Origin: Pseudomonas sp. ZH-FAD
GTDB lineage: Bacteria > Pseudomonadota > Gammaproteobacteria > Pseudomonadales > Pseudomonadaceae
Reading direction: 5' to 3'
Length of the DNA stretch: 64,000 nucleotides
Assembly: GCF_002803095.1 (NCBI RefSeq)
Contig: NZ_PGLR01000015.1
Location: 1 to 64,000 of the forward strand
Part shown: positions 52,560 through 64,000 of the stretch, one piece after another
Layout of the letters: each line of letters starts with the position of its first letter
Numbering within the stretch: the first letter of the stretch is position 1
The notes under the pieces: generated by a model
The model's input: the letters and a program-made list of their open reading frames with translations, nothing else
What the model was told of the DNA's origin: nothing
Database searches by the model: none
Translations under genes and position numbers: made by a program

Positions 52560-55500
52560 ATGAACGCCATTCGTGACATTCGCGCCAAGACATTCGCCAG
52601 CACCCTGTCCGGCATCGTCCTGCTTAGCGCGGCGAACAGCTATGCCAATGTATCCCAGACACCTCTTAGTCTTACCATCGGCGTGCCGCCAAACATGCTG
52701 GTGACGCTGGATGACTCGGGCAGTATGCGCTGGGCTTTCGCCCCCGATAACGTCAACAATACTCATGCAACCCGCCGGGCCAAGTCGAGCGCCTTCAACC
52801 CGCTGTACTTCAACCCCAATATCGCCTATCGCGCCCCAATAGTGTTCACCACTGCGGGTCTCGAACAACAGTTGTCCACCAGTTACAGTAACGCGCTTTT
52901 GAACGGTTTCAAGAGCACCTACGGCGGCATCGACCTGAGCAACAACTACAGGTTCACCTGGAGTTATGACCTGCGCAGCACCCAGGCAACCGTCTATGGC
53001 TACAGGAATACGGACAACCGCCTTGGGGAAAACCCTTCCGCTGACTTCCCCAATTGCTTCGTAACATCATTAAACAACGGCGAAACGAAGACATGCACTA
53101 GCGCTGGTACAACAGTCAGCATTAGGCGTAATAACAGTGGTACTGGATGCACCGTTTCAGCAAGCGGCTGGACAAACGGCACCTGTAGTTATAACAGTAG
53201 TAATGGACGCTACACCGGCGGCTGGGCACAAGCAGGCGTTCCCGCCTACTACTACACCTACGATGCCACGCTGGCCAGTAACTGCACCACGGCCAATGAC
53301 GACTGCTACCGCCTGAACTTCGTCAGCGCCGACCAGCAGCAGAACTTCGCCAACTGGTATTCTTTCTATCGCAACCGTGCCCTGGCGACGGTTTCCGCCG
53401 CAGCGCTGGCCTTCTATGACCTGTCATCCTCGGTACGCCTAAGCTGGCAAGGTCTGAATAACTGCACCACATTTACCGGCAGTGATACCAGCAACTGCTA
53501 CAACAACGCATTCAAGGAATACTCACCTACTCACAAGGGCCAGTTGTACGCCTGGCTGCAGAACATCAATTTCAGCTCGGGCACTCCGCTGCCGGCGGCA
53601 CTCAAACGTGCCGGTGAGTTCTACAGAACAGCCACTCCCTGGCAGAAAAACCCAAACGGTACGGGCAACACTACGCAGAATACCTACGCCTGCCGCGCCA
53701 GCTACCACATTCTAATGACCGACGGCATGTGGAGCTCAACCACCGACGCGCCCAGCGGTTTCCGTCACGATGCGGCCACCTTCACGCTGCCGGACGGACG
53801 CAATTACAGTGAACGTCGCCCCTATTACGATACGACTGCCGACACCCTGGCCGACCTGGCCATGCATTACTGGGCCACGGACCTCAATCCCAACCTGACC
53901 AATCGCATCCCCGCCTACATTCCTTTCAAGAGCGGCGATGCGACCACGGATTACTGGGACCCGCGCAACGACCCGGCCACCTGGCAACACATGACCAACT
54001 TCGTCATGGGCCTGGGCCTGACCCAGTCGCTCAATAACGCCAATGTGCCCTGGGCTGGCAGCACCTTTGCCGGTACGGGTTACAGCAACCTTGTGTCCGG
54101 CACGGCCAACTGGCCGCCAGTGGCCGCCAGTGGTGATTACAACGCCAACAACGTCTACGATCTGTGGCACGCCGCTATCAACTCACGCGGCGAATTTTTC
54201 AGTGTCGACACCCCCGAGGCCATGGTCCAGGCCTTTGACGATATCCTCAAACGCATCGCCGACCGCAAATCGACTGCGGCCCGTCCGGCGATCAACTCTG
54301 GCCAAGTAAGTACAGACGAGAACGATGAGGGTAAAGTCATCACCGTTTCGTACCAGACTTCCTACGCCAGCGACGACAACTGGTCGGGTGATGTGAAGCG
54401 TTTCGAGAAGTCCTGGAACGCCGTTAACAATGCCTTCGAGACCGCCCAAGTCTGGAGTGCAGAGTCCCAGGTACCGCCGTGGGATAGGCGCAATATCAAG
54501 ATCGCCGGCGACAGCGACAATGGCTTGGTTTATTTCACCTGGGCCAACGCAGGCTCTGCCAACACCGTAGGCACGCTTGCCTACTGGCTCAATCGCAATC
54601 CGGAGAACAGCAACGTCGTCGACGACCGGGCAAAGCAGCGACTGGAGTACCTGCGTGGCAACCGCAGTGGCGAAGGCACCACCTTCCGTCAGCGCAGCGG
54701 TGTGCTGGGCGACTTCTATTCTTCCACGCCTGCCGTGGTCAGTGGGGCGCGCTACCTGGTCAACGTGACCAATGCCCTCGAAAAAACCAATACTTACAGC
54801 GAGTTCGCCACAGAAGTAGCCAAGCGCACTCCCCGACTCTATGTCGGCGGCAACGACGGCATGCTGCATGCCTTCAATGCGAAAACCGGCGCGGAAGAGT
54901 TCGCCTTCATACCGAGCAGCGTATTCAACAAACTGAATAAACTCACAGGCAGTAATTACAGCCATGAATTCTATGTAGATGGCACTCCGGTGGTGGGCGA
55001 TGTGTTTACTGGTACAGAATGGCGCACCATTCTGGTCGGTACGCTCAAGGCAGGGGGAAAGTCCATTTTCGCCCTCGACATCACGAAGCCCGGCAAAGAA
55101 AAACTGCTGTGGGAATTTGACGACAGCAAACTTAGCGAAGCGACCGTTAAGATGGGCTACAGCTTCGCCCAGCCGACGATCGCACGCCTACACACTGGCA
55201 AGTGGGCGGTGGTGATCGGCAACGGTTACGAAAGTGAGGGCAATACCAGCGGTAAAGCTGCGCTGTTCATTATCGATGCCTTGGAGGGCAACCTGCTCAA
55301 GAGTCTGGAAGTCCAAGGCACTGCTGGCGTTGCCAACGGGCTATCTACCGCCAAGCTTGGTGACTTCAATGCCGACGGTGTGGCCGATTATGCCTATGCA
55401 GGTGACTTGCAGGGCAATGTGTGGCGTTTCGATCTTCTGCGCAGCGGCCGCAGTGAAAGCGACCCCTTCACTCGTGAAGATGATGGAGAAACAGCAATTT

Positions 55501-56243
55501 CCGACTTCAAAGTGGCTTATAGCGGCGCCCCACTGTTCCGCGCCACCTTCGACAATACGCCTCAACCCATCACCTCAGCCCCAAGCCTGGTCCTGCACCC
55601 CACCGGCACGGGCTATCTAGTGGTCTTCGGCACTGGCAAGTTCTTCGAAACCGGTGACAAGGAAGGCAACAAGAGCATTGCGCAGTCGGTCTATGGTATC
55701 TGGGACAAACAGACCCGGGGCGAGCTAGCCAGCAACCCAGGGATCATCCGCAACAGCCTGCAACAGCAAAGCATAAGCGAGCAGACCACTGTAAGCGCCG
55801 CAGACGGCACCACTCGTCAGGGACGCGTTATCAGCAACAATGCTATAGATTGGAGTACGCAGAACGGTTGGTATCTGAACCTCGTGCAAAGCGATGGTGA
55901 AATGGTTGTGGAGAACATGTCGCAACTGGGCCGGACGATCTTCATGCAGTCTCTGGTACCCAACGACGATCCGTGCGGCGATGGTGCAGCCAACTGGACC
56001 TATGCGCTCAACCCATTCACTGGCGGACGGACCGCTCAGAACTCTTTCGACTACGTGCCGACGGGTGATGCTAAGAGCACCAACATATCTGCCATTCGTC
56101 AGGACGGTGAAGGTGGCGGCACCATTTCGCAGAACTCCGACGGCGGCTTCCAGTTCTGCACAGGCCAAACCTGCGCGAATATCTACCCCGACCCGTCCAG
56201 CATCGGTCGCCAGACCTGGCGCCGTGTGGAGACTGAGGACTAA
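52560..56243 (+). CDS. pilY1: Pilus tip adhesin/biogenesis factor PilY1
   Basis: The protein has 1227 residues. A signal peptide ([14 protein letters not shown]) precedes a von Willebrand A-like N-terminal half with MIDAS sequence [14 protein letters not shown], interrupted by variable Asn/Ser/Gly-rich segments. The C-terminal half is a PilC beta-propeller ([20 protein letters not shown]) with a calcium loop [15 protein letters not shown] (DxNxDGxxD). In P. aeruginosa this loop controls extension and retraction, and PilY1 also acts in surface sensing. No pilY2 follows. Confidence 0.96.
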   Translation: MNAIRDIRAKTFASTLSGIVLLSAANSYANVSQTPLSLTIGVPPNMLVTLDDSGSMRWAFAPDNVNNTHATRRAKSSAFNPLYFNPNIAYRAPIVFTTAGLEQQLSTSYSNALLNGFKSTYGGIDLSNNYRFTWSYDLRSTQATVYGYRNTDNRLGENPSADFPNCFVTSLNNGETKTCTSAGTTVSIRRNNSGTGCTVSASGWTNGTCSYNSSNGRYTGGWAQAGVPAYYYTYDATLASNCTTANDDCYRLNFVSADQQQNFANWYSFYRNRALATVSAAALAFYDLSSSVRLSWQGLNNCTTFTGSDTSNCYNNAFKEYSPTHKGQLYAWLQNINFSSGTPLPAALKRAGEFYRTATPWQKNPNGTGNTTQNTYACRASYHILMTDGMWSSTTDAPSGFRHDAATFTLPDGRNYSERRPYYDTTADTLADLAMHYWATDLNPNLTNRIPAYIPFKSGDATTDYWDPRNDPATWQHMTNFVMGLGLTQSLNNANVPWAGSTFAGTGYSNLVSGTANWPPVAASGDYNANNVYDLWHAAINSRGEFFSVDTPEAMVQAFDDILKRIADRKSTAARPAINSGQVSTDENDEGKVITVSYQTSYASDDNWSGDVKRFEKSWNAVNNAFETAQVWSAESQVPPWDRRNIKIAGDSDNGLVYFTWANAGSANTVGTLAYWLNRNPENSNVVDDRAKQRLEYLRGNRSGEGTTFRQRSGVLGDFYSSTPAVVSGARYLVNVTNALEKTNTYSEFATEVAKRTPRLYVGGNDGMLHAFNAKTGAEEFAFIPSSVFNKLNKLTGSNYSHEFYVDGTPVVGDVFTGTEWRTILVGTLKAGGKSIFALDITKPGKEKLLWEFDDSKLSEATVKMGYSFAQPTIARLHTGKWAVVIGNGYESEGNTSGKAALFIIDALEGNLLKSLEVQGTAGVANGLSTAKLGDFNADGVADYAYAGDLQGNVWRFDLLRSGRSESDPFTREDDGETAISDFKVAYSGAPLFRATFDNTPQPITSAPSLVLHPTGTGYLVVFGTGKFFETGDKEGNKSIAQSVYGIWDKQTRGELASNPGIIRNSLQQQSISEQTTVSAADGTTRQGRVISNNAIDWSTQNGWYLNLVQSDGEMVVENMSQLGRTIFMQSLVPNDDPCGDGAANWTYALNPFTGGRTAQNSFDYVPTGDAKSTNISAIRQDGEGGGTISQNSDGGFQFCTGQTCANIYPDPSSIGRQTWRRVETED

Positions 56244-56245
56244 AC

Positions 56246-56671
56246 ATGAGCAAGCAGTTGAACCGACAGCAGGGCTTCACCCTGATAGAAGTGATGATCG
56301 TAGTAGCGATTATCGGCATATTGGCCGCCATCGCGTACCCGAACTACAGCGAATACGTCAAACGCGGTAACCGCAGCGAGGGCCAGGCGTTCCTCAATGA
56401 CGTCTCGGCACGTCAGGAGCGCTATTTTTCGCAGAACAACGCTTACGTCACCAGTGACGCCGACGTTGGCAAACTCGCGTTGAAGAATGGAAATGCCTCA
56501 GAGACCGGCAAATACGAGTTGGCGCTTAGCAAAGTCGACGATGATGGTGGCTATACGCTGACCGCCAATCAGCAGTTCGACGATACCAAGTGCGGTAATC
56601 TGACTCTGAACGCCCGCGGAGTAAGGGGCAGCAGCGGAAGCGGCATGAGTACTGCTGACTGCTGGCGTTGA
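56246..56671 (+). CDS. pilE: Type IV pilus minor pilin PilE
   Basis: The protein has 141 residues. Cleavage site [21 protein letters not shown] with Glu5, then the PilE pattern [20 protein letters not shown] and [12 protein letters not shown], ending in a Cys pair (KCGNLTL...TADCWR). It starts two bases after the pilY1 stop. A strong terminator follows, ending the cluster. Confidence 0.94.
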   Translation: MSKQLNRQQGFTLIEVMIVVAIIGILAAIAYPNYSEYVKRGNRSEGQAFLNDVSARQERYFSQNNAYVTSDADVGKLALKNGNASETGKYELALSKVDDDGGYTLTANQQFDDTKCGNLTLNARGVRGSSGSGMSTADCWR

Positions 56672-56681
56672 CATAACCTGA

Positions 56682-56718
56682 AAAAACGCCCCGGCTTCTA
56701 TAGAACCGGGGCGTTTTT
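56682..56718. terminator. Bidirectional terminator after pilE
   Basis: Stem AAAAACGCCCCGG / CCGGGGCGTTTTT, loop CTTCTATAGAA, with T runs on both strands. It separates pilE from the convergent ispH. Confidence 0.88.
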
Positions 56719-56809
56719 ATTTTTTGATTCGCTGATGTTATCGAAGCAGGAAAAAGCAGTGCTTACAGTTACGATCACGTCAGTGCACAAGAGACTTAAT
56801 CGACAATAC

Positions 56810-57754
56810 TCAGAGCGCCTTGACCCGTAACTCTTTGGGCATCGAAAACGTAATGTTCTCTGGTCGCCCATCCAGCTCGGTCTCCCCTAGCGCACCCCAG
56901 GCGCGTAGTTGCTCGACCACCCCGCGCACCAGCACTTCCGGCGCGGAAGCACCCGCAGTGATGCCGATACCCTTCACGCCTTCGAACCACTCGTGCTTGA
57001 GATCTTCAGCGCCGTCGATCAGGTAGGCCGGAGTGCCCATGCGCTCGGCCAGTTCGCGTAGGCGGTTGGAGTTGGAACTATTCGGGCTGCCGACGACCAG
57101 CAGCACGTCGCACTCGCTGGCCAATTGCTTGACCGCATCCTGACGATTCTGCGTGGCATAGCAGATGTCGTCCTTGCGCGGGCCGCCGATGGCCGGGAAC
57201 TTGCTGCGCAGAGCGTCGATTACCTTGCTGGTGTCATCCATGGACAGGGTGGTCTGGGTCACGAACGCCAGGTTCTCGGGATTGCGCACCTGCAGCTCGG
57301 CGACGTCCGCCTCGTCTTCCACCAAGTAGATGGCGCCGCCGTTGCTGGCGTCGTACTGGCCCATGGTGCCTTCGACTTCCGGGTGGCCTTCGTGGCCGAT
57401 GAGGATGCACTCACGGCCCTCACGGCTGTAGCGCACCACTTCCATATGCACCTTGGTCACCAGCGGACAGGTGGCGTCGAATACCTTGAGGCCGCGCCGT
57501 GCCGCCTCGTCGCGCACGGCCTTGGAAACGCCGTGAGCACTGAAGATGACGATGACATCGTCCGGCACCTGGTCCAGCTCTTCGACGAATACCGCGCCGC
57601 GGGCACGCAGGTCTTCGACCACGAACTTGTTGTGCACCACTTCATGGCGCACGTAGATCGGCGGGCCGAAGACTTCCAGCGCGCGGTTGACGATTTCGAT
57701 GGCGCGATCGACGCCGGCGCAGAAGCCACGGGGATTGGCGAGTTTGATATGCAT
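56810..57754 (-). CDS. ispH: 4-hydroxy-3-methylbut-2-enyl diphosphate reductase IspH
   Basis: The gene encodes 314 residues from the ATG ending at 57754, the family length. Iron-sulfur Cys ligands are in [28 protein letters not shown] and [21 protein letters not shown] [18 protein letters not shown] and [14 protein letters not shown] hold substrate residues. It makes IPP and DMAPP in the MEP pathway. A 611-codon frame running through this gene into fkpB and lspA is accidental. It is downstream of fkpB after a 137-base gap containing a REP half. Confidence 0.97.
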   Translation of the reverse strand: MHIKLANPRGFCAGVDRAIEIVNRALEVFGPPIYVRHEVVHNKFVVEDLRARGAVFVEELDQVPDDVIVIFSAHGVSKAVRDEAARRGLKVFDATCPLVTKVHMEVVRYSREGRECILIGHEGHPEVEGTMGQYDASNGGAIYLVEDEADVAELQVRNPENLAFVTQTTLSMDDTSKVIDALRSKFPAIGGPRKDDICYATQNRQDAVKQLASECDVLLVVGSPNSSNSNRLRELAERMGTPAYLIDGAEDLKHEWFEGVKGIGITAGASAPEVLVRGVVEQLRAWGALGETELDGRPENITFSMPKELRVKAL

Positions 57755-57853
57755 GCTGGCTGTCTCGGTATTGATCGGGGATCGCACGACGCGATAGGTC
57801 GATCCCGGAAGATACAGCCTGCGCGGGATAAGCGCAGGCTGCAACAAGAGCTT

Positions 57854-57874
57854 CGCGGCTGAAGCCGCTCCTAC
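57854..57874. repeat. Single REP half, GTAGGAGCGG class
   Basis: On the minus strand GTAGGAGCGGCTTCAGCCGCG, 17 bases after the fkpB stop, between fkpB and ispH. Confidence 0.65.
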
Positions 57875-57891
57875 AAGAGCGGCAGCGCAGG

Positions 57892-58329
57892 CTAGAGCGC
57901 CTTGACTTCGATGATTTCCACGTCGAACTGCAGCGTCTTGCCGGCCAGCGGATGGTTGAAGTCGATGGTAACCTGCTTGTCGTCGAACGCCTTGACCACG
58001 CCCGGCAGTTCGGCGTTGGCGGCGTCGTTGAATATCACCAGCAGGCCGTCGGAGAGCTCCATGCCCTCGAACTGGCTGCGCGGCATGATCTGCACGTTCT
58101 GTGGGTTGGGCTGGCCGAAGCCCTGCTCCGGCTGCACCTGCAAGCTGCGCTTGTCGCCGGCCTTGAAGCCATACAGCGCCTGCTCGAAGCCGGGCAGCAG
58201 GTTGCCGTCGCCGACCTTGAAGGTCGCCGGTTGCTTGTCGAACGTGCTGTCGACCACATCGCCGTTTTCCAGCTTGAGGGCGAAATGCAGGGTCACTTCC
58301 CTGTCCGGACCGATGCGTACGTCTGTCAT
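57892..58329 (-). CDS. fkpB: FKBP-type peptidyl-prolyl isomerase FkpB (SlpA)
   Basis: The protein has 145 residues. [39 protein letters not shown] and [15 protein letters not shown] match SlyD/FkpB isomerases with the inserted-flap domain but without the His-rich SlyD tail. It catalyses prolyl isomerisation of cytoplasmic proteins. The ATG overlaps the lspA stop (ATGA). The ileS-lspA-fkpB-ispH order is conserved in gammaproteobacteria. Confidence 0.96.
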   Translation of the reverse strand: MTDVRIGPDREVTLHFALKLENGDVVDSTFDKQPATFKVGDGNLLPGFEQALYGFKAGDKRSLQVQPEQGFGQPNPQNVQIMPRSQFEGMELSDGLLVIFNDAANAELPGVVKAFDDKQVTIDFNHPLAGKTLQFDVEIIEVKAL

Positions 58330-58835
58330 TGCGCAGCCTCCTTCGCGGACTTGTCGCTCTTGAACATATCCAGCGCCAGCAGGATGGCGCCGATGGTGAT
58401 GAAGGTGTCGGCCAGGTTGAACGCGGGGAAGAACCAGCGGCTCTGCCAGTGCACCAGAATGAAGTCGACCACGTGGCCGAGCACCACGCGGTCATACAGG
58501 TTACCCAGCGCGCCGCCCAGGACCATGGCCAGCGCCACCGCCAGCAGGGTTTCGTGACGCTTGAGGCGCTTGAGCCAGATAACCAGCACGACGCTGACGA
58601 CGATGGCGATGGCGGCGAAGAACCAGCGCTGCCAGCCGGCGGCATCGGCCAGGAAGCTGAAAGCGGCGCCAGTGTTGTAGGCCAGGGTCCAGTCGAAGTA
58701 GCCCGGAATCACTTCGATACGCTGATACATGCTCAGCGTGCCCTCGAAGATGTCCTTGGTCACCCGGTCGGCGACCAGGATCAGCACGCTCAGCAGCAGC
58801 CAGGGCAGATGCCCGAAACGCGAGGACTCAGGCAT
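58326..58835 (-). CDS. lspA: Prolipoprotein signal peptidase LspA
   Basis: The gene encodes 169 residues from the ATG ending at 58835 (GAGG nine bases upstream). Four membrane helices; the catalytic aspartates are in [17 protein letters not shown] and [15 protein letters not shown], and [10 protein letters not shown] is conserved. It removes signal peptides from lipoproteins, including AlgK and BamD here. It overlaps ileS by eight bases. Confidence 0.97.
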   Translation of the reverse strand: MPESSRFGHLPWLLLSVLILVADRVTKDIFEGTLSMYQRIEVIPGYFDWTLAYNTGAAFSFLADAAGWQRWFFAAIAIVVSVVLVIWLKRLKRHETLLAVALAMVLGGALGNLYDRVVLGHVVDFILVHWQSRWFFPAFNLADTFITIGAILLALDMFKSDKSAKEAAQ

Positions 58836-61659
58836 GCTTGCGCACCTCACCTTCACCTTCGATGTTGCTCACGCAACGGCTGCACAGCTCCGGATGATCA
58901 GCATGGCTGCCGACGTCGGCGCGGAAGTGCCAGCAGCGGCCGCACTTGGCGTGGGCGGACTTGAGGATCTTCAGCTTCAGGCCTTCGACCTCGGTCACCA
59001 CCGCATCGGCCGGCGCATCGGCCAGCGGTGCGGTCTGCGCCGCCGAGGTGATCAGGGCGAAACGCAGCTCGTCGCCGAGCTTGGCCAGGTCGGCCTGCTT
59101 GGCATCGTCGCAGAACAGGGTGACCTCGGCCTGCAGGCTGGCACCGATGGCCTTGGCCGTGCGCAGGTTCTCCAGCTCCTTGTTGACCGCGGCCTTGACC
59201 TCCATCACGCGATCCCAATAGGCGCGGTCCAGCTCGAAGCCTTCCGGCAGGCGCTGCAGACCGGCATACCAGGTATTTAGCATTACGGATTCGTTGCGCT
59301 CGCCCGGCAGGAACTGCCAGATTTCCTCGGCGGTGAAAGCCAGGATCGGCGCGATCCAACGCACCAGCGCCTCGCTGATGTGGAACAGCGCGCTCTGACA
59401 GGAGCGGCGCGCCACGCTGTCAGCGGCGGTGGTGTACTGGCGGTCCTTGATGATGTCCAGGTAGAAGCCGCCCAGCTCCTGTACGCAGAAGTTGTGCACC
59501 TTGGAGTAGACGTTCCAGAAGCGGTAGTCGGCGTACGCCTCGATGATCTCTTCCTGCAGGCGCAGGGCTGCGTCGACGGCCCAGCGGTCGAGGTCGAGCA
59601 TCTGCTCGGGCTGCAGCAGGTCCTTGGCCGGATCGAAACCATTGAGGTTGGCCAGCATGAAGCGCGCGGTGTTGCGAATGCGGCGGTAGGCATCGGCGCT
59701 GCGCTGCAGGATCACCTTGGACACGGCCATCTCGCCGGAGTAGTCGGTGGACGCGACCCACAGGCGCATGATGTCGGCACCCAGGCTGTCGTTGACCTCC
59801 TGCGGGGCGACCACGTTACCCAGCGACTTGGACATCTTGCGGCCGTTCTCGTCGACCACGAAGCCATGGGTCAGCAGCGCCTTGTACGGCGCGTGACCGT
59901 CGATAGCACTGCCGGTCAGCAGGGACGAATGGAACCAGCCGCGGTGCTGGTCCGAGCCTTCCAGGTACAGGTCAGCGCGCGGGCCGGTGGTGTGGCCGAG
60001 ACCGTGCGAGCCACGCAGCACATGCCAGTGGGTGGTGCCGGAGTCGAACCAGACGTCGAGAGTGTCGTTGATCTTGTCGTAGTCAGCCGCTTCAGCGCCA
60101 AGCAGCTCGGCAGCATCGAGCTTGAACCAGGCCTCGATGCCCTCCTGCTCGACACGCTTGGCGACCTCTTCCATCAGCTCGACGGTGCGCGGGTGCAGCT
60201 CGCCGGTGGCCTTGTGCAGGAAGAACGGGATCGGTACACCCCAGTTGCGCTGACGCGAGATGCACCAGTCCGGGCGGCCGGCGATCATGCTGTGCAGACG
60301 CGCCTGACCCCAAGCTGGGACGAACTGGGTCTGCTCGATGGCGGCCAGCGCGCGCTCACGCAGGGTGCCGCCCTGCTTGGGCTGAGTGTCCATGCCGACG
60401 AACCACTGCGCGGTAGCGCGGTAGATCAGCGGGGTCTTGTGGCGCCAGCAATGCATGTAGCTGTGCTGGATCAGCTGGTGCTTGAGCAGCGCACCGACTT
60501 CGGCCAGCTTCTCGACGATGGCCGGGTTGGCCTTCCAGATGAACTGGCCGCCGAAGAACGGCAGGTCCGGGGTGTAGACGCCATTGCTCTGCACCGGGCT
60601 GAGAATGTCGTCGTTGCTCATGCCATAGGCTTTGCAGGTGCGGAAGTCGTCCTCACCGTAGGCCGGCGACGAGTGGACAATGCCGGTACCGGCGCCCAGC
60701 TCGACGTATTCGGCCAGGTACACCGGCGAGAAACGCTCGTAGAACGGATGACGAAAACGGATCAGCTCCAGCGCCGCGCCCGGCGCGGTGGCGATCACCT
60801 GGCCCTGCAGGCCGTAGCGCTGCAGGCAGGACTCGACCAGTTCCTCGGCCAGCAGCAGGATGCGCTCGCCGGTATCGACCAGCGCATAGGTGAATTCCGG
60901 GTGTACGTTGAGCGCCTGGTTGGCCGGGATGGTCCAGGGCGTGGTGGTCCAGATGACGATGGCGGTCGGTTTGCTCAGCTCGCTCAGGCCGAAGGCGGCG
61001 GCCAGCTTGTCTGCGTCTTCGATGGGGAAGGCAACGTCGATGGCATCGGATTTCTTGTCCTGATACTCCACCTCGGCCTCGGCCAGCGCCGAGCCACAGT
61101 CGAAGCACCAGTTCACCGGCTTCAGGCCCTTGAACACGAAGCCCTGCTTGACCATCTCGGCCAGGGCGCGGATCTCGCCGGCCTCGTTGGCGAAATCCAT
61201 GGTCTTGTACGGATTGTCCCAGTCGCCCAGCACACCGAGGCGGATGAAGTCGGCCTTCTGCCCTTCGATCTGCTCGCTGGCGTAGGTGCGGCAGCGCTCG
61301 CGGGTCAGGTCCGCCGGCTGGTTCTTGCCGAAGGTGGTTTCGACCTTGTGCTCGATCGGCAGGCCGTGGCAGTCCCAGCCCGGCACGTAGGGCGCGTCGA
61401 AGCCGGCCAGGGTCTTGGAGCGGGTGATGATGTCCTTGAGGATCTTGTTCACCGCATGACCGATGTGGATGCTGCCGTTGGCGTAGGGCGGGCCGTCGTG
61501 CAGGACGAACTTCGGCCGACCTTCGCCAATCTTGCGCAGCTTGCTATACAGGCCAATCTCGTTCCAGCGCTGCAGGGTCTGCGGCTCGCGTTGCGGCAGG
61601 CCGGCCTTCATCGGGAACTGGGTATCGGGCAGGTTCAGCGTAGCTTTGTAGTCGGTCAT
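58828..61659 (-). CDS. ileS: Isoleucyl-tRNA synthetase IleS
   Basis: The gene encodes 943 residues from the ATG ending at 61659, matching the Pseudomonas enzyme. HIGH motif [18 protein letters not shown], editing domain ([18 protein letters not shown]), KMSKS motif [12 protein letters not shown], anticodon-binding region with [12 protein letters not shown], and a C-terminal zinc knuckle CGRCWHF...CSRCV. It charges tRNA-Ile. It is class I, type 1 (mupirocin-sensitive-type architecture). It overlaps ribF by four bases (ATGA). Confidence 0.98.
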   Translation of the reverse strand: MTDYKATLNLPDTQFPMKAGLPQREPQTLQRWNEIGLYSKLRKIGEGRPKFVLHDGPPYANGSIHIGHAVNKILKDIITRSKTLAGFDAPYVPGWDCHGLPIEHKVETTFGKNQPADLTRERCRTYASEQIEGQKADFIRLGVLGDWDNPYKTMDFANEAGEIRALAEMVKQGFVFKGLKPVNWCFDCGSALAEAEVEYQDKKSDAIDVAFPIEDADKLAAAFGLSELSKPTAIVIWTTTPWTIPANQALNVHPEFTYALVDTGERILLLAEELVESCLQRYGLQGQVIATAPGAALELIRFRHPFYERFSPVYLAEYVELGAGTGIVHSSPAYGEDDFRTCKAYGMSNDDILSPVQSNGVYTPDLPFFGGQFIWKANPAIVEKLAEVGALLKHQLIQHSYMHCWRHKTPLIYRATAQWFVGMDTQPKQGGTLRERALAAIEQTQFVPAWGQARLHSMIAGRPDWCISRQRNWGVPIPFFLHKATGELHPRTVELMEEVAKRVEQEGIEAWFKLDAAELLGAEAADYDKINDTLDVWFDSGTTHWHVLRGSHGLGHTTGPRADLYLEGSDQHRGWFHSSLLTGSAIDGHAPYKALLTHGFVVDENGRKMSKSLGNVVAPQEVNDSLGADIMRLWVASTDYSGEMAVSKVILQRSADAYRRIRNTARFMLANLNGFDPAKDLLQPEQMLDLDRWAVDAALRLQEEIIEAYADYRFWNVYSKVHNFCVQELGGFYLDIIKDRQYTTAADSVARRSCQSALFHISEALVRWIAPILAFTAEEIWQFLPGERNESVMLNTWYAGLQRLPEGFELDRAYWDRVMEVKAAVNKELENLRTAKAIGASLQAEVTLFCDDAKQADLAKLGDELRFALITSAAQTAPLADAPADAVVTEVEGLKLKILKSAHAKCGRCWHFRADVGSHADHPELCSRCVSNIEGEGEVRKHA

Positions 61660-62606
61660 TTCGGGCTCTTCATCAGCGGGTGGCTCTGCCAATATTCACG
61701 GGCAGCGGCGATATCAGCGGCAATCGCCGCCTTCAAGGCCTCCAGCGAGGCGAAACGCTGCTCATCACGCAGCTTGTGGTGGAAAGCCACCGAGAGGCGC
61801 CGGCCATACAGATCGCCGGCAAAATCCAGAAGGTGCACTTCCAGATGGGCGCGGCCGTCACCGGCAACGCTGGGGCGCACGCCGATATTGGCGACGCCCG
61901 GTTGAATCACGCCATCGATTTCGCAGCTCACCAGATAGACCCCGGTCAGCGGCACCTTGCGCCGCTTGAGCTGGATGTTGGCAGTGGGCGCATCGAGCTG
62001 GCGGCCAAGCTTCTGCCCGTGCAATACACGCCCGGCGATGCGAAACGGCCGGCCGAGCAAGGCTTCGGCCAGCTCGAAATCGCCATCGGCCAGCGCCTGG
62101 CGCACGCGCGTGCTGCTGACCCGGCCGCCGAGCACTTCGACCGTAGTCGAGGCATCGACGCTGAAGCCGTAACGCTGGCCGGCGGCCTTGAGAAATTCGA
62201 AATCCCCGGCACGGTCGCAGCCGAAGCGAAAATCGTCGCCGATCTCCAGATCCTTCACGCCCAGGCCGTCGACCAGCACACGCTGGACGAACTCGGCGGC
62301 CGACAACTCGCGCAGGCGGCGGTTGAAGGCCAGGCACAGCACCAGGTCGACGCCTTCGGCGGCCAACAGGGCGAGCTTGTCACGCAGACGGGTCAGGCGC
62401 GCCGGGGCAGTATCCGGACCGAAGAACTCACGCGGCTGCGGCTCGAAGATCACCACGCAACTGGGCACGGCCAATTCCGCGGCACGCTCGCGCAAGCGCG
62501 CCAGGATGGCCTGGTGCCCACGATGAACGCCGTCGAAATTACCGATGGTGACCACACAGCCCCGCGCCTGGGGCTGCAGGTTATGAAGACCTCGAACCAG
62601 CTGCAT
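61656..62606 (-). CDS. ribF: Bifunctional riboflavin kinase/FAD synthetase RibF
   Basis: The gene encodes 316 residues from the ATG ending at 62606. The nucleotidyltransferase domain has [17 protein letters not shown] and [15 protein letters not shown], followed by [18 protein letters not shown]. The kinase domain has [20 protein letters not shown] and [11 protein letters not shown]. It makes FMN and FAD. AAGAAG lies before the ATG. It is transcribed with ileS, lspA, fkpB and ispH. Confidence 0.97.
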   Translation of the reverse strand: MQLVRGLHNLQPQARGCVVTIGNFDGVHRGHQAILARLRERAAELAVPSCVVIFEPQPREFFGPDTAPARLTRLRDKLALLAAEGVDLVLCLAFNRRLRELSAAEFVQRVLVDGLGVKDLEIGDDFRFGCDRAGDFEFLKAAGQRYGFSVDASTTVEVLGGRVSSTRVRQALADGDFELAEALLGRPFRIAGRVLHGQKLGRQLDAPTANIQLKRRKVPLTGVYLVSCEIDGVIQPGVANIGVRPSVAGDGRAHLEVHLLDFAGDLYGRRLSVAFHHKLRDEQRFASLEALKAAIAADIAAAREYWQSHPLMKSPK

Positions 62607-62685
62607 AGCACGCTTCTTGTTCACAAAGTGGCCGATTATACGCACAGCAGGCCATGCACAACAGGCATCGCGATACGTGAAACCG

Positions 62686-64000
62686 CTACAAGGCCCGCCG
62701 GGCAAAATCGCGCGGACGGAAGCCCAATATGAGCAGCATGCCGAAGTAAGCAACCAGCCCAGCGGCCACCAGCGCGCCGAGACGCAACAGGCGCACGAGC
62801 ATTTCCCCTTCCGCCCAGGCTGGCATGACCTGCAGCAGCCCCAGCAACACAGCGACCATCACCGCCACCGCGACCACCAGCTTGAGCAGAAATAGCCCCC
62901 AGCCCGGCAGCGGCTGGAAGATATCGGCACGGCGCAGCTGCCAGTACAGCAGGCCGGCGTTCAGACAGGCCGCCAGGCTGATCGCCAGCGCCAGGCCGAC
63001 GTGCGCCATCTCCAGGCCAAACACGAACAGCGCATTCATCACCTGGGTGGCCAGCAGGCTGATGATGGCAATGCGCACCGGTGTCTTGATGTTCTGCTGG
63101 GCGTAGAAGCCTGGCGCGAGAATCTTGATCAGAATCAACGCCAGCAGGCCGACCGAGTAGGCCATTAGCGCCTGCTGGGTCATCAGCGAATCGTTGGCGG
63201 TGAATTTGCCATACTGAAACAGCGACACCACCAGCGGCTCGGCGAGAATCGCCAGCGCCAGGGTGCAGGGCAGCACCAGCAGAAAGCACAGGCGCAGCCC
63301 CCAATCGAGCAGGCGGCGGTACTCGTCACGATTCTTGCTCGCATAGGTTTTCGATAGCGCCGGCAGCAGGATGGTACCCAGCGCCACGCCCAGCACGCCC
63401 GAGGGCAACTCCATCAGGCGGTCGGCGTAATACATCCAGGACACCGAGCCAGCCACCAGAAAGGAGGCGAAGATGGTGTTGATGATCAGCGAAATCTGGC
63501 TGACCGAGACGCCGAAGATCGCCGGCCCCATCTGCTTGAGCACGCGCCACACGCCCATGTCACCGAAACTCAGGCGCGGCAGCACCAGCATGCCGATCTT
63601 TTTAAGGTGCGGCAGTTGCCAGAGCAACTGCGCCAGGCCACCGACCAGCACCGCCCAGCCCAGCGCCATGATCGGCGGGTCGAAATAGGGCGTCAGAAAC
63701 AGCGAGAAGACGATCATGCTGACGTTGAGCAGGGTCGGCACGAAGGCCGGCACCGAGAAACGGTTCCAGGTGTTGAGAATGGCGCCAGCCAGCGATGACA
63801 GGGAGATCAGCAATATATAAGGAAAGGTCACCCGCAGCAGATCGACCGTCAGTTCGAAACGCTCGGCCTCATCGGCAAAACCCGGTGCCGTAGCCCAGAC
63901 GATCCAGGGCGCAGCGAGCACGCCGATGGCCGTGACCAGCGCCAGCGCCAGGGTCAGCAAACCAGAGACGTAGGCAACGAACGTGCGCGTGGCCTCCTCG
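62686..64000 (-). CDS. murJ: Lipid II flippase MurJ, partial
   Basis: This is the C-terminal 438 or so residues of an approximately 512-residue MATE-like protein; the 5' end is beyond the right edge, and the frame is open to base 64000 ([20 protein letters not shown]). [56 protein letters not shown] and [20 protein letters not shown] are MurJ hallmarks. It flips lipid II across the inner membrane for peptidoglycan synthesis. It is upstream of ribF with a 79-base gap. Confidence 0.97.
   Translation of the reverse strand, partial: EEATRTFVAYVSGLLTLALALVTAIGVLAAPWIVWATAPGFADEAERFELTVDLLRVTFPYILLISLSSLAGAILNTWNRFSVPAFVPTLLNVSMIVFSLFLTPYFDPPIMALGWAVLVGGLAQLLWQLPHLKKIGMLVLPRLSFGDMGVWRVLKQMGPAIFGVSVSQISLIINTIFASFLVAGSVSWMYYADRLMELPSGVLGVALGTILLPALSKTYASKNRDEYRRLLDWGLRLCFLLVLPCTLALAILAEPLVVSLFQYGKFTANDSLMTQQALMAYSVGLLALILIKILAPGFYAQQNIKTPVRIAIISLLATQVMNALFVFGLEMAHVGLALAISLAACLNAGLLYWQLRRADIFQPLPGWGLFLLKLVVAVAVMVAVLLGLLQVMPAWAEGEMLVRLLRLGALVAAGLVAYFGMLLILGFRPRDFARRAL

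Noticed and set aside
56810..58645. A 611-codon minus-strand frame covering ispH, fkpB and part of lspA
   Set aside because: Only the last 314 codons are ispH; the remainder is an out-of-frame reading of fkpB and lspA, which have their own clear motifs and ribosome-binding sites.

Overview
The window is a high-GC gammaproteobacterial chromosome segment, most probably from a Pseudomonas of the P. mendocina/P. oleovorans/P. aeruginosa neighbourhood. I infer this from a complete 12-gene alginate operon in the order algD-8-44-K-E-G-X-L-I-J-F-A, from the block pgeF-rluD / bamD-pilSR-thiO-fimT/U-pilVWXY1E-ispH-fkpB-lspA-ileS-ribF-murJ (which I recall as the P. aeruginosa PA4543-PA4562 order), and from many GTAG-headed REP/REPIN palindromes.

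Layout. (1) 1-8480 is accessory. It holds an IS30-like transposase tail abutting a truncated reverse transcriptase-trypsin fusion, phage-type regulators, a Bro-N gene overlapping a two-domain antitoxin gene, and a short HNH-DNase pyocin followed by three tandem Im-type immunity copies, one frameshifted and one with an altered start. Next come a HigA without HigB, a YhfG-type Fic antitoxin without Fic, a tRNA-Met, a CbrC homologue and several small envelope proteins. (2) 8697-16561 is chromosomal backbone: an EamA transporter, a secreted 5'-nucleotidase-like metallophosphatase, moaC-moaD-moaE, a PIN-PhoH ATPase and yaaA. (3) 16562-33232 holds the alginate regulatory region and operon: precursor supply (algA, algD), polymerisation under c-di-GMP control (alg8, alg44), periplasmic passage, epimerisation, acetylation and lysis (algK, G, X, L, I, J, F) and export (algE). 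A REPIN lies between algL and algI and supplies the end of algL. (4) 33396-42498 is mixed metabolism: a short-chain dehydrogenase, an ABC-type ATPase, thioredoxin reductase, CysZ, a GT4 glycosyltransferase, an Old Yellow Enzyme with a TetR regulator, and pgeF. (5) 42495-64000 holds rluD, bamD, the PilS/PilR two-component system, thiO, the minor pilin/PilY1 operon, and the ispH-fkpB-lspA-ileS-ribF-murJ strand, with murJ running off the right edge.

The most unusual signals are the antitoxin/immunity-rich locus at 2.2-7.3 kb, a 176-bp IS4-type miniature element that has split the bamD terminator, REPINs that overlap or closely follow stop codons (most clearly algL), and hairpins plus AlgU/AlgR-like sites around algD. 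All function calls rest on reading the sequence and on recalled family knowledge; no database search was run.
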